In this document: positions 9,331-16,037 of the stretch, piece by piece | Layout: each line of letters begins with the position of its first letter | Numbering within the stretch: position 1 is the stretch's first letter | NCBI GenBank assembly: GCA_044238735.1 | Contig: JBIICS010000015.1 | Coordinates: 1-31,164 of the forward strand | Direction of reading: 5' to 3' | DNA from: JBIICS01 sp044238735 | GTDB lineage: Bacteria; Bacteroidota; Bacteroidia; UBA4408 | Length of the DNA: 31,164 nucleotides | Translations under genes and position numbers: made by a program | The notes under the pieces: model-generated | Database searches by the model: none | The model's input: the letters and a program-made list of their open reading frames with translations, nothing else | Told to the model about the DNA's origin: nothing

Positions 9331-9401
9331 TTGTTCCGAAGATACTAATTTTAAATATTTGTTAAGAAATAATTAATGACCGTGTAATCCTATTTAAATT
9401 A

Positions 9402-9433
9402 TAAAAAAAACAGCTTAATAAACTAAACAGCTG
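9402..9433 (-). terminator. Weak candidate terminator after the MFS gene
   Basis: Read on the minus strand, CAGCT and AGCTG (plus coordinates 9429-9433 and 9411-9415) can pair across a 13-base loop and are followed by eight T (9403-9410). The stem is short. No other termination signal is seen in the 180 bases between the MFS gene and the CBS gene. Confidence 0.4.
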
Positions 9434-9510
9434 AAAATTAATGAGGTGTAAAAAGGTTAAAAACCGCGTACTAATTTCTTTACAATCTTATTACTACAAC
9501 AAGTTTAAAC

Positions 9511-10770
9511 TTATATTGTTTCCATGTAGTTTAAATCTTTACCCGAGGTCTCCTCAAGTTTAAACCATGCAACATAAGCAATGGCTATAATAATAACGCC
9601 AACTATGGCTGCCGCTTTAATAGAATTCGGCTTGCCGTTGTCGGTTAAAAGCATCGATTCAAACGTTTTAAACATAAAACTACTGAGTATTAAACTGGCT
9701 CTTACAAAATTTGGGGCTGTTGTGGTGGCGGTACCTCTGATGTTTGTGCCAAAAAGTTCCGAGGCCGTACTCATAAATACAGCCCAATAACCGGTGGCAA
9801 TACCCAGAAATATATCAATGGCATAAAAAGCAAATAGTGAGTTGGCTGCAAAATTAAAATAAAGAACAACTGATATTGCAGTTAACGTTAAAAATAGGCC
9901 TAGTGCTTTTTTTCTGCTTTTAAAAACATGACTAATATATCCGCTTAAAAAATCTCCTGCAGTGATACCTATATAGGCAAACATTATTGATTTACCGGGA
10001 TCTGGTCTAACGGACGGATTAATGGTGCTAATAAGCTCGGGCGCTAGTGTAATTAGTATACCTATAACATACCATACGGGAACCGTTACAAAAATAATAC
10101 TAAGATATTGAGTAGCCCTTCGTTTATTATTAAAAAGCGATAAGAAAGTTCCTCTTTTTACATTCGATTCTTTAGTTAATTTAAACATTCCTGATTCATA
10201 TACTCCAATCCTTAATAATAGGAGTAATAAACCCATTCCGCCACCAACAAAAAAAGAATATCTCCAGTTGGAAATAACGTCACTCATAAATCCAGCTACC
10301 ACCGCACCAAATACACCAACCGTTGCAACTATCATAGTACCGATGGTTCTCTTTTCTTTTGTCATGGTTTCACTAACTAATGTAATTCCGGCGCCTAATT
10401 CACCCGCTAAACCAAATCCGCTTATAAACCTTAAAATTGCATAAGTATTTACATCCTGAACAAAGCCATTAGCTATGTTAGCAAGCGAATAAGTGATAAT
10501 GGATCCAAACAAAACAGATAAGCGCCCTTTCTTGTCGGCAATTATACCCCAGATAATACCTCCAACCAACATACCGAACATTTGCCAGTTAAGGAGTTTA
10601 AGACCTTCATTTTTTATTGAGGGATCATTCTTAGGAACATTTAATATTTCTGATAAACTATCTACTCTCTCTACACTAAATAAGAGTAAGTCGTATATAT
10701 CCACAAAGTATCCAAGAGCGGCAACAATTACAATTGCATTAAAGGGGTTAGAAGTGTGTTTATACTCCAT
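9511..10770 (-). CDS. MFS transporter (metabolite:H+ symporter-like)
   Basis: 419 residues with about 12 hydrophobic segments in two halves. The first segment reads GYFVDIYDLLLFS, the acidic pattern common in the metabolite:proton symporter group of the major facilitator superfamily. The loop between segments 2 and 3 carries the expected small/charged motif (GIIWGIIADKKGR). The substrate cannot be told; relatives carry organic acids, sugars or osmolytes. Its ATG overlaps the mazG stop codon by one base (TAATG), so translation is probably coupled. It is the last gene of the cluster that begins at 15184. Whether it is functionally tied to the surface lipoproteins or merely co-transcribed is open. 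Confidence 0.88.
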   Translation of the reverse strand: MEYKHTSNPFNAIVIVAALGYFVDIYDLLLFSVERVDSLSEILNVPKNDPSIKNEGLKLLNWQMFGMLVGGIIWGIIADKKGRLSVLFGSIITYSLANIANGFVQDVNTYAILRFISGFGLAGELGAGITLVSETMTKEKRTIGTMIVATVGVFGAVVAGFMSDVISNWRYSFFVGGGMGLLLLLLRIGVYESGMFKLTKESNVKRGTFLSLFNNKRRATQYLSIIFVTVPVWYVIGILITLAPELISTINPSVRPDPGKSIMFAYIGITAGDFLSGYISHVFKSRKKALGLFLTLTAISVVLYFNFAANSLFAFYAIDIFLGIATGYWAVFMSTASELFGTNIRGTATTTAPNFVRASLILSSFMFKTFESMLLTDNGKPNSIKAAAIVGVIIIAIAYVAWFKLEETSGKDLNYMETI

Positions 10771-11096
10771 TACTTTAGTTTGTTATTTTGTTTGTGGCGC
10801 ATAGTATCCCGATTGGTTTTTTTTTCAATGTTTTTTTTGAATGCATCAGTAAGGTCAATTCCGGTTTGATTCGCTAAACACATCAATACCCATAGTACAT
10901 CTGCCATCTCTTCAGCAAGCTGTTTCCCATCTTCTCCTTCTTTAAATGATTGCTCTCCATAAGTTCTGGAAATAAGTCGGGCTACTTCTCCAACTTCTTC
11001 GGTAAGAATTGCCATATTGGTTAATTCGTTAAAATACCTGACACCGTGGTCTTTTATCCATGTATCAACTTGCTCTTGCGCTTCTTTTATAGTCAT
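10770..11096 (-). CDS. MazG-like nucleotide pyrophosphohydrolase
   Basis: 108 residues, the usual size of a single-domain MazG-like protein. It shows the two metal-binding acidic motifs of the all-alpha NTP pyrophosphatase fold: E34xxE37 in EEVGEVAR and E63xxD66 in AEEMADVLW. Family role: hydrolysis of a nucleoside triphosphate, often a damaged or non-canonical one, to monophosphate and pyrophosphate in the cytoplasm. It ends in a basic tail. It begins 4 bases after the preceding lipoprotein gene and overlaps the MFS gene by one base. A housekeeping enzyme between a lipoprotein operon and a transporter suggests cotranscription of convenience. The preferred nucleotide is unknown. Confidence 0.88.
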   Translation of the reverse strand: MTIKEAQEQVDTWIKDHGVRYFNELTNMAILTEEVGEVARLISRTYGEQSFKEGEDGKQLAEEMADVLWVLMCLANQTGIDLTDAFKKNIEKKTNRDTMRHKQNNKLK

Positions 11097-11100
11097 AATT

Positions 11101-11547
11101 TTATTTTATAACGGTTACCTCCGGGGTGATAATGGTATTGCTGATATTGCCCGCACGGTCTTTAATATAAATACTATAAGTTGTTTTTTGTAAGGTAGAG
11201 TTATCTGTAATAGCTGTATTTTTTAATTCTACAGTCAACACTCCGGTAATCTTTACGTTGGCATTATCAGGGGCCAATTGTTTTATTCTGTATTCATAGA
11301 TGACTTGATTACGATTGTCGGTAAGGTAAAGATTGTTGACGCTTGGGTTATTTTCACCAAGGTCTCCGTCCGAATCAGTATAAATAAAGCTAAATTGTAA
11401 TTTATCATTATATTCTTTAACGGTTAAGGGGTTTACGCTTACAAAGTTAATTTCAGGAGCCAGCGAAGGTTGAGATATTTCTTCTTTCTTGCATGAAAAA
11501 AACAGTATGCCGTAGCACATTAAAATTGAATAGTATAATGATTTCAT
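11101..11547 (-). CDS. Small lipoprotein with Asp/Gly-rich loop
   Basis: I choose the ATG at 11547, giving 148 residues. It places the signal peptide (MKSLYYSILMCYGILFFSC) at the N-terminus with a lipobox (FFS-C) followed by Lys-Lys, and lies one base after the stop of the preceding gene. An upstream ATG at 11586 would add 13 residues that spoil the signal peptide. The mature protein looks all-beta: an Ig-like strand pattern with TDSDGDLGENNPS, which resembles a calcium-binding loop, and a late KDRAGNISNT motif seen in extracellular Ig-like domains. It is probably anchored to the outer membrane. No enzymatic motif is visible. It is fifth in the surface-protein operon and probably acts with the cytochrome-like lipoprotein and the DUF1501-like protein. 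Confidence 0.75.
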   Translation of the reverse strand: MKSLYYSILMCYGILFFSCKKEEISQPSLAPEINFVSVNPLTVKEYNDKLQFSFIYTDSDGDLGENNPSVNNLYLTDNRNQVIYEYRIKQLAPDNANVKITGVLTVELKNTAITDNSTLQKTTYSIYIKDRAGNISNTIITPEVTVIK

Positions 11548-11548
11548 T

Positions 11549-12484
11549 TTAATCCAGTATAAACGACCAGTAGGTTTTGTATTCATGAATCAGATTATTT
11601 GTTGGAAACTGAGTGTCGGTAGGACGATCGCCATCATTGGTGAAAACTCGCATGTAAACAGGAGTGTCATTGGGTAGTCCGGCCGGACTGATCATAAATC
11701 TCCAGGCATTGGCACTGCTAAAATATCCTCCTGTAATGGTTCTTAATGGGTTAGAAAAGTCGTTTTCATTTAATGATAATTTTATTTTAGTGTTTATAAG
11801 CGCATTTGACGCAGTACTGTCGTCAGTAATTGGAACCAAAACGTTAATAGTTGTATTTCCGGATGATACAGATGGATTCAATAAAACAGAATTATACTCC
11901 ACACCTCCTACCCGAATGGTATCGTAACGGTAGTTAAATAAATTGTTAAACATAACAAAATACTGAATTTGTGGCTCGGAATTAGGATATGAAGGTGAAT
12001 TTCCTAAATAATCTTTTGCTCCGTTCATTATCCAAGTCTTAATCTGATTTACTTCACTGGTATTTAAGGGCGAACTATATAGTGGCATCTTACCTAAAGA
12101 GGCATCTCCTGTAATTAAACGCTCATGTAGCCAAGAATTTTGATAATCGTATGGCACAACTCTAAATCTGAATGTATTGGTACTATTGTTCTTAATTACT
12201 TTGTTCCAAACCAGAGTAGAATAGCTGGATTGAATGGTTCTAAAGTCTGGTTCAAAGTGTCCATCGTGGCATCCCGGTGTTGCACACTTAGGCTTTAAAA
12301 TGCTCTTGTGTATCCCTTCAATTGTATTCGGATTAAGGCTGATGGGATTGTTGTTTTGATTGCCTTCATAATCTACTGCATCGTAAGGGTTAATGGGATT
12401 TTTTTCTATAACTTCTTTTTTGCAAGATATAAGTATTATTAACCAAAAACTAAGAATGCATACTATATTTAAGGTGATTTTCAT
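11549..12484 (-). CDS. Lipoprotein with c-type-cytochrome-like CX4CH motif
   Basis: 311 residues. A lipoprotein signal (lipobox LIS-C21 followed by Lys-Lys-Glu) sends it to the envelope. Residues 67-73 read CATPGCH: a haem-attachment-like motif with four instead of two residues between the cysteines. A downstream GKM133PL could give the sixth (Met) ligand, and TWIMNGAKD is a typical cytochrome c C-terminal helix. From about 170 on it is a beta-rich domain (YDTIRVGGVEYNS ... PVYMRVFTNDGD). The start overlaps the DUF1501-like stop by one base (TAATG), and the next lipoprotein starts one base after its stop. Family knowledge: planctomycete cytochromes of the PSCyt type are encoded beside DUF1501 proteins. 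That haem is bound here is inference from the motif. Confidence 0.72.
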   Translation of the reverse strand: MKITLNIVCILSFWLIILISCKKEVIEKNPINPYDAVDYEGNQNNNPISLNPNTIEGIHKSILKPKCATPGCHDGHFEPDFRTIQSSYSTLVWNKVIKNNSTNTFRFRVVPYDYQNSWLHERLITGDASLGKMPLYSSPLNTSEVNQIKTWIMNGAKDYLGNSPSYPNSEPQIQYFVMFNNLFNYRYDTIRVGGVEYNSVLLNPSVSSGNTTINVLVPITDDSTASNALINTKIKLSLNENDFSNPLRTITGGYFSSANAWRFMISPAGLPNDTPVYMRVFTNDGDRPTDTQFPTNNLIHEYKTYWSFILD

Positions 12485-13815
12485 TATACAAATGCTTGAT
12501 TTAAATGAGACCCCATTCTATTACGATAGCTGGAAGGGATTTCCTGGTAATATCCTAATATCTCACAAATAGTTGGAACAATATCAATACTTTCGCCTGT
12601 TTCAGTGGTAATTACTTGTCCTTGCTTTACCACATTGTTGGGCCCTGCTATTAAACAAAAAATTTCTCTGGAGCTTTGATCGCTGGTGTGATCTAATGCA
12701 TAACGACCATAACTATCAATAATACTGTTGGGTGTGGCGTTTCTGCCAATTTCAGGCGCAACAATTAATACAGTATCATTGGCCATACCCGGAGTACTTT
12801 GTATGGTTTGCCATAAATGCCAGAGTGCAAAATCGGCTTTGCGAATATTATCGCAATATTGTGTAAAATTACTATGCCCTATGTCTATTCCCTGCATGTT
12901 AACAATGGTAAGCTCCGGCTTAAATTCCTTAATTACTTTTTCCGCAAAAAAGATATTATACATATCGCTGTTCATAGGAGTATTAATACTCCACGGATTA
13001 TTATAAACACCCATTTTAGCTTCGTTTAATAGGGTGTTTAAAAAGGTATTTAGTTTTTCTGTATCAACTTGATTGTTGGTAGGTCCTGCATCTAATGAGC
13101 TAATACTACTGGTTTTAAAATTATTATCTAATAATGATTTTAATTTTACATTACTGTTTGCTTCCGCCGAAGAGAATACGCGTGGACTACCCAGTAAATC
13201 ATAACCATTAAAACTATTATTGTTTGGATTATAATTTATAATAGAAAGTGGCTGAATATAATTACCGCCGTATAAAGGGCCGTAATTACTATCCTTACTG
13301 TAATTAAGTGCAGGGTATGGGCCCAGCGTGTCTGATATCCACCATGAGTTTAAGGGAGTTGTAGAGGGAGAATTATGCTTGCGGTAGTATTCAAAAACGG
13401 TAGGATTAGAGGGACGTTCTTTTAAATTTAAATCGGTAGTAGTGTATGCTCCTGTAATAGCAACGGTGTGTCCGTTAAAATGACCCGTGGGACCATTGTT
13501 ATATCGAAATTCCTTAAATAAGGTGCCGTAATTCTGTAACGGACTGCTAGTGGGTACTGGCAAGTTGCTCATGCCGGGTAAAATGTCTGTACTTATGCTT
13601 TCCGTTCCGTTTAATGTATTACGCATTAAATTTCCATCGGATTTATGAACCGATTCCAAATTTCTTACTCCACCTGCAAACATGCAAAACACCACATGAT
13701 TTGCTTTTCTAACTCCGGACGCCGCAAACAATCTGCCCGATGGAAGAATATAGGGAACTACAAAAGTTCCTGCACCCGCTAACCCAATTTTTTTTATAAA
13801 ATTTCTACGTTTCAT
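12484..13815 (-). CDS. DUF1501-like protein (alkaline-phosphatase-superfamily fold), Tat substrate
   Basis: 443 residues. The N-terminus MKRRNFIKK followed by a hydrophobic stretch is a twin-arginine export signal. The body fits the DUF1501/sulfatase-like layout: a first strand VVFCMFAGGVRNLES, a central INMQGIDIGHSNFTQYCDN (His-containing, like the DUF1501 D/GxHSN motif), then TVLIVAPEIGRN, GRYALDHT and the C-terminal SIDIVPTICEILGY. An obvious Ser/Thr/Cys nucleophile of true phosphatases or sulfatases is not seen near the first strand, so catalytic activity is doubtful. It follows the DUF4214-like lipoprotein by 6 bases and overlaps the cytochrome-like gene (TAATG). The role of DUF1501 proteins is not established. 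Being exported folded, it probably works in the periplasm or at the surface with its lipoprotein neighbours. Confidence 0.8.
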   Translation of the reverse strand: MKRRNFIKKIGLAGAGTFVVPYILPSGRLFAASGVRKANHVVFCMFAGGVRNLESVHKSDGNLMRNTLNGTESISTDILPGMSNLPVPTSSPLQNYGTLFKEFRYNNGPTGHFNGHTVAITGAYTTTDLNLKERPSNPTVFEYYRKHNSPSTTPLNSWWISDTLGPYPALNYSKDSNYGPLYGGNYIQPLSIINYNPNNNSFNGYDLLGSPRVFSSAEANSNVKLKSLLDNNFKTSSISSLDAGPTNNQVDTEKLNTFLNTLLNEAKMGVYNNPWSINTPMNSDMYNIFFAEKVIKEFKPELTIVNMQGIDIGHSNFTQYCDNIRKADFALWHLWQTIQSTPGMANDTVLIVAPEIGRNATPNSIIDSYGRYALDHTSDQSSREIFCLIAGPNNVVKQGQVITTETGESIDIVPTICEILGYYQEIPSSYRNRMGSHLNQAFV

Positions 13816-13821
13816 TTAAAA

Positions 13822-14334
13822 TTAATAATGACGATATTCATTTGAGGTTAAAAAACTGTAATAAACCATTTCGGGCGTAATGGAAGGGTCTTCATCCACT
13901 ATTTTCTTAAATTGCCAAATCTCCATTTCACTAGGCTCGCGATTTAAGAATTTTCTATATGCATTCTTAATAAAAGTTTCTTTATTCGAATTCATCTCAC
14001 TTACCGATGGTATAATTGCTTGAGGCGATTTTAAGAAATTTCGTATAATTAAATCCTCCATTAATTTTTTATCTCCAAAAGCATCATAAGCAATAGATAA
14101 GTTTGTAAGTTTATCGTTGCTGATAGTGTTCCCGAATAGGTCAGAATAAGCAATGGAAATAAATTCGATATTATTTTTAGTGTTTGGCTTATAAACTCCC
14201 GATTTAGTAACATTTACCGAATCAACAATGTATACATACTCTTTTGTTAACTCTTTCTTACAGGAAGTTCCCAAAATAATTAAGCCTGAAAGGAAAAAAA
14301 ATAATATTAGTATTCTAGCGTATTGCATATTCAT
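13822..14334 (-). CDS. Lipoprotein with one DUF4214-like module
   Basis: 170 residues. The lipobox is GTS-C25 followed by Lys-Lys. A second ATG two codons later (14328) would serve equally well; both overlap the upstream gene, by 20 or 14 bases. The C-terminal residues 120-170 form a module FIKNAYRKFLNREPSE...YYSFLTSNEYR. It has the outline of DUF4214/phycobilisome-linker-like repeats (a helix ending in LxREP, then a helix ending in FLxSxEY). The same module occurs three times in the preceding protein. The region between (30-115) is unrecognised. It may bind a partner at the cell surface. Function is unknown; the module assignment is pattern recognition, not a search result. Confidence 0.65.
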   Translation of the reverse strand: MNMQYARILILFFFLSGLIILGTSCKKELTKEYVYIVDSVNVTKSGVYKPNTKNNIEFISIAYSDLFGNTISNDKLTNLSIAYDAFGDKKLMEDLIIRNFLKSPQAIIPSVSEMNSNKETFIKNAYRKFLNREPSEMEIWQFKKIVDEDPSITPEMVYYSFLTSNEYRHY

Positions 14335-15184
14335 CGGAGCTTAAAATTCTTTGTTGCAATTTTTTATAGTTTAAATCTTGTTTAAAAAAGCGACTTTCGT
14401 TAAACATCTCTTCTGTAAGAGGTTCTCGAAAAAGATATCTCCGGTATAGGTCACGTACTTGACCCTCATAAAAGTTATCCGATCGCATAATTATTTGAAC
14501 ATAATCATTTTTAGTAGTGCCATACTCAAAGAAAAGATCAGAACTCATTCCATCCACCATCTTCTTTCCTTTTTCTAATTCCTGCTGGGCCGGATAACGG
14601 TCAAAAAAATGTTGAAAGGTAGAAACCACAAAATTTTCTGTTCCCATGTTAAGTTGATCATAAAAATAATTATTAACGCATCTTCTGTATATCTCCATAA
14701 TATCCAGTGTGTCGCCCTCTAGTGCTTTGGGGATGTTTTGAAGCCTCTTTAGTCGAGCAATTTCGTAATTGATTAAATCAATAGAATTGGCATATTGGGG
14801 TTGACTTAATGCGTTTGTAAATATCCCTATAAAAAGTGTGATCTGAGCGGTATCGAGCTGATTAAGTAAGTTTGCTTTAATGTTAGAGTAGGTTCGTTGT
14901 CGGTACTCATTACTTTGCTGTATTTGAGCGATGAGTGAAGTGCGATTGCTTTGATTAAAGTGCTCATTCTTTAATAATGCTGTCGCATTTGTAGCTTCCG
15001 AATTATTGGGTTTTCGGCCCAAAAGTTCTATATAAATTCGGTTATAGTAGCTTTCAATTTTAATTGGATCAACTGTATAATCGGGGAGGGGCTTATTGCC
15101 TTCTACATATGTGTTTTCAAATTCTTTCTTTTTGCATGCGCTCATCATAATTACGAGTAACAGCAAAGGCATAAAATTCTTCAT
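14315..15184 (-). CDS. Lipoprotein with three DUF4214-like modules
   Basis: 289 residues and first gene of the surface operon. The signal peptide ends in lipobox MSA-C17 followed by three Lys. Three modules of about 50 residues share the pattern helix-LxR.P...E-helix-SxEY: 46-97 (YYNRIYIELLGRKPNNSE ... QQSNEYRQR), 188-241 (TFQHFFDRYPAQQE ... MRSDNFYEG) and 242-289 (LYRRYLFREPLTEE ... LSSDEYAIR). The first also resembles the start of DUF1549 (RRVYLDLxGxxPT type), and the last the start of DUF1553-like ends. It could therefore be a much reduced relative of the large planctomycete proteins that accompany DUF1501. No catalytic residues are recognised. It probably lies at the outer membrane and acts in a complex with the other lipoproteins of the operon. 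Confidence 0.65.
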   Translation of the reverse strand: MKNFMPLLLLVIMMSACKKKEFENTYVEGNKPLPDYTVDPIKIESYYNRIYIELLGRKPNNSEATNATALLKNEHFNQSNRTSLIAQIQQSNEYRQRTYSNIKANLLNQLDTAQITLFIGIFTNALSQPQYANSIDLINYEIARLKRLQNIPKALEGDTLDIMEIYRRCVNNYFYDQLNMGTENFVVSTFQHFFDRYPAQQELEKGKKMVDGMSSDLFFEYGTTKNDYVQIIMRSDNFYEGQVRDLYRRYLFREPLTEEMFNESRFFKQDLNYKKLQQRILSSDEYAIR

Positions 15185-15276
15185 GTATTAAATATAATTA
15201 ATTATAAACGAACTACATCACTTAAGTTTATTAAAAAATAAGACTATAAAACCTTTTTTTAAGCTCCCAAAAACCC

Positions 15277-15305
15277 TTGTAATCTGCTTAAAAAATGTAA
15301 TTTTG
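15277..15305 (+). promoter_or_regulatory. Promoter of the CoA-transferase gene
   Basis: TTG at 15277-15279, an 18-base spacer, then TAATTTTG at 15298-15305, a perfect TAnnTTTG. Transcription should start a few bases later, leaving a leader of about 10 bases before the ATG at 15321. The in-frame TTG at 15303 lies inside the -7 box and can hardly be translated. Confidence 0.65.
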
Positions 15306-15320
15306 AAAAAAAATCAGATT

Positions 15321-16037
15321 ATGATTAATAAAGTAGTTTCGGGCGCTGAAGAGGCCGTAAAAGATATTCAAGATAATATGACCATCCTTTTTGGGGGCTT
15401 TGGTTTATGTGGTATTCCGGAAAATTGCATTAATGCTTTGGTAAAGAAAAATATAAAAGGGATTACGGCAATTTCCAATAACGCCGGTGTAGATGATTTT
15501 GGGCTGGGATTGATGCTGCAAACTAAGCAAATAAAGAAAATGGTAGCTAGTTATGTGGGAGAAAATGCTGAATTTGAAAGACAAATGCTAAGTGGGGAAT
15601 TAGAAGTTGAACTTATTCCGCAAGGCACCCTGGCCACTCGATGCCTAGCGGCCGGTTACGGCATGCCGGCAATTTATACTCCAGCCGGAGTTGGTACAGA
15701 GGTTGCTATAGGAAAGGAAGTAAGAAAATTTACCTTTAATGGTCAGGAAAAAGATTATTTAATGGAATATGCTTTTGATTCTCATTTTGCTATTGTAAAA
15801 GCATGGAAAGGCGATACAGCCGGTAATTTAGTGTTTAGGATGACTTCCCGCAATTTTAATCCGATGATGGCAATGGCAGGAAGAATTACTATCGCAGAAG
15901 TGGAAGAGTTAGTTGAAGTTGGCGAGTTAAATCCTGATGAAATTCATACCCCGGGAGTTTTTGTGCACCGGATTTTTAAAGGTGCCAATTACGAGAAACG
16001 AATTGAGCAACGAACTGTTCGTAAGAAAGAAGCTTAA
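15321..16037 (+). CDS. scoA: 3-oxoacid CoA-transferase subunit A
   Basis: 238 residues from ATG 15321, the usual length of the A subunit. It opens MINKVVSGAEEAV, then the glycine-rich loop ILFGGFGLCGIPEN, NNAGVDDFGLGLML, the LIPQGTLATRCLAAGYGMPAIYTPAGVGTEV segment and NFNPMMAMAGR, all characteristic of succinyl-CoA:3-ketoacid CoA-transferases. The A subunit binds CoA; the catalytic glutamate sits in subunit B. Together they transfer CoA between succinyl-CoA and acetoacetate in ketone-body and branched-chain amino-acid use. The expected scoB does not follow: the stop codon overlaps the start of an unrelated membrane protein (TAATG), and no B subunit exists elsewhere in the window. Subunit B must be encoded elsewhere, or the partner is another protein. 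Confidence 0.93.
   Translation: MINKVVSGAEEAVKDIQDNMTILFGGFGLCGIPENCINALVKKNIKGITAISNNAGVDDFGLGLMLQTKQIKKMVASYVGENAEFERQMLSGELEVELIPQGTLATRCLAAGYGMPAIYTPAGVGTEVAIGKEVRKFTFNGQEKDYLMEYAFDSHFAIVKAWKGDTAGNLVFRMTSRNFNPMMAMAGRITIAEVEELVEVGELNPDEIHTPGVFVHRIFKGANYEKRIEQRTVRKKEA

Noticed and set aside
9337..9344. TATCTTCG (minus strand) as promoter of the CBS gene
   Set aside because: One mismatch in the box and no TTTG or TTG at the needed distance; too weak to list as a feature.
11548..11586. Upstream ATG at 11586 for the small lipoprotein
   Set aside because: It lies inside the preceding gene and puts 13 polar residues before the signal peptide; ATG 11547 gives a normal lipoprotein signal and a one-base gap.
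15303..15320. TTG start for scoA adding six residues
   Set aside because: The TTG is inside the -7 promoter box; the family N-terminus matches the ATG at 15321.
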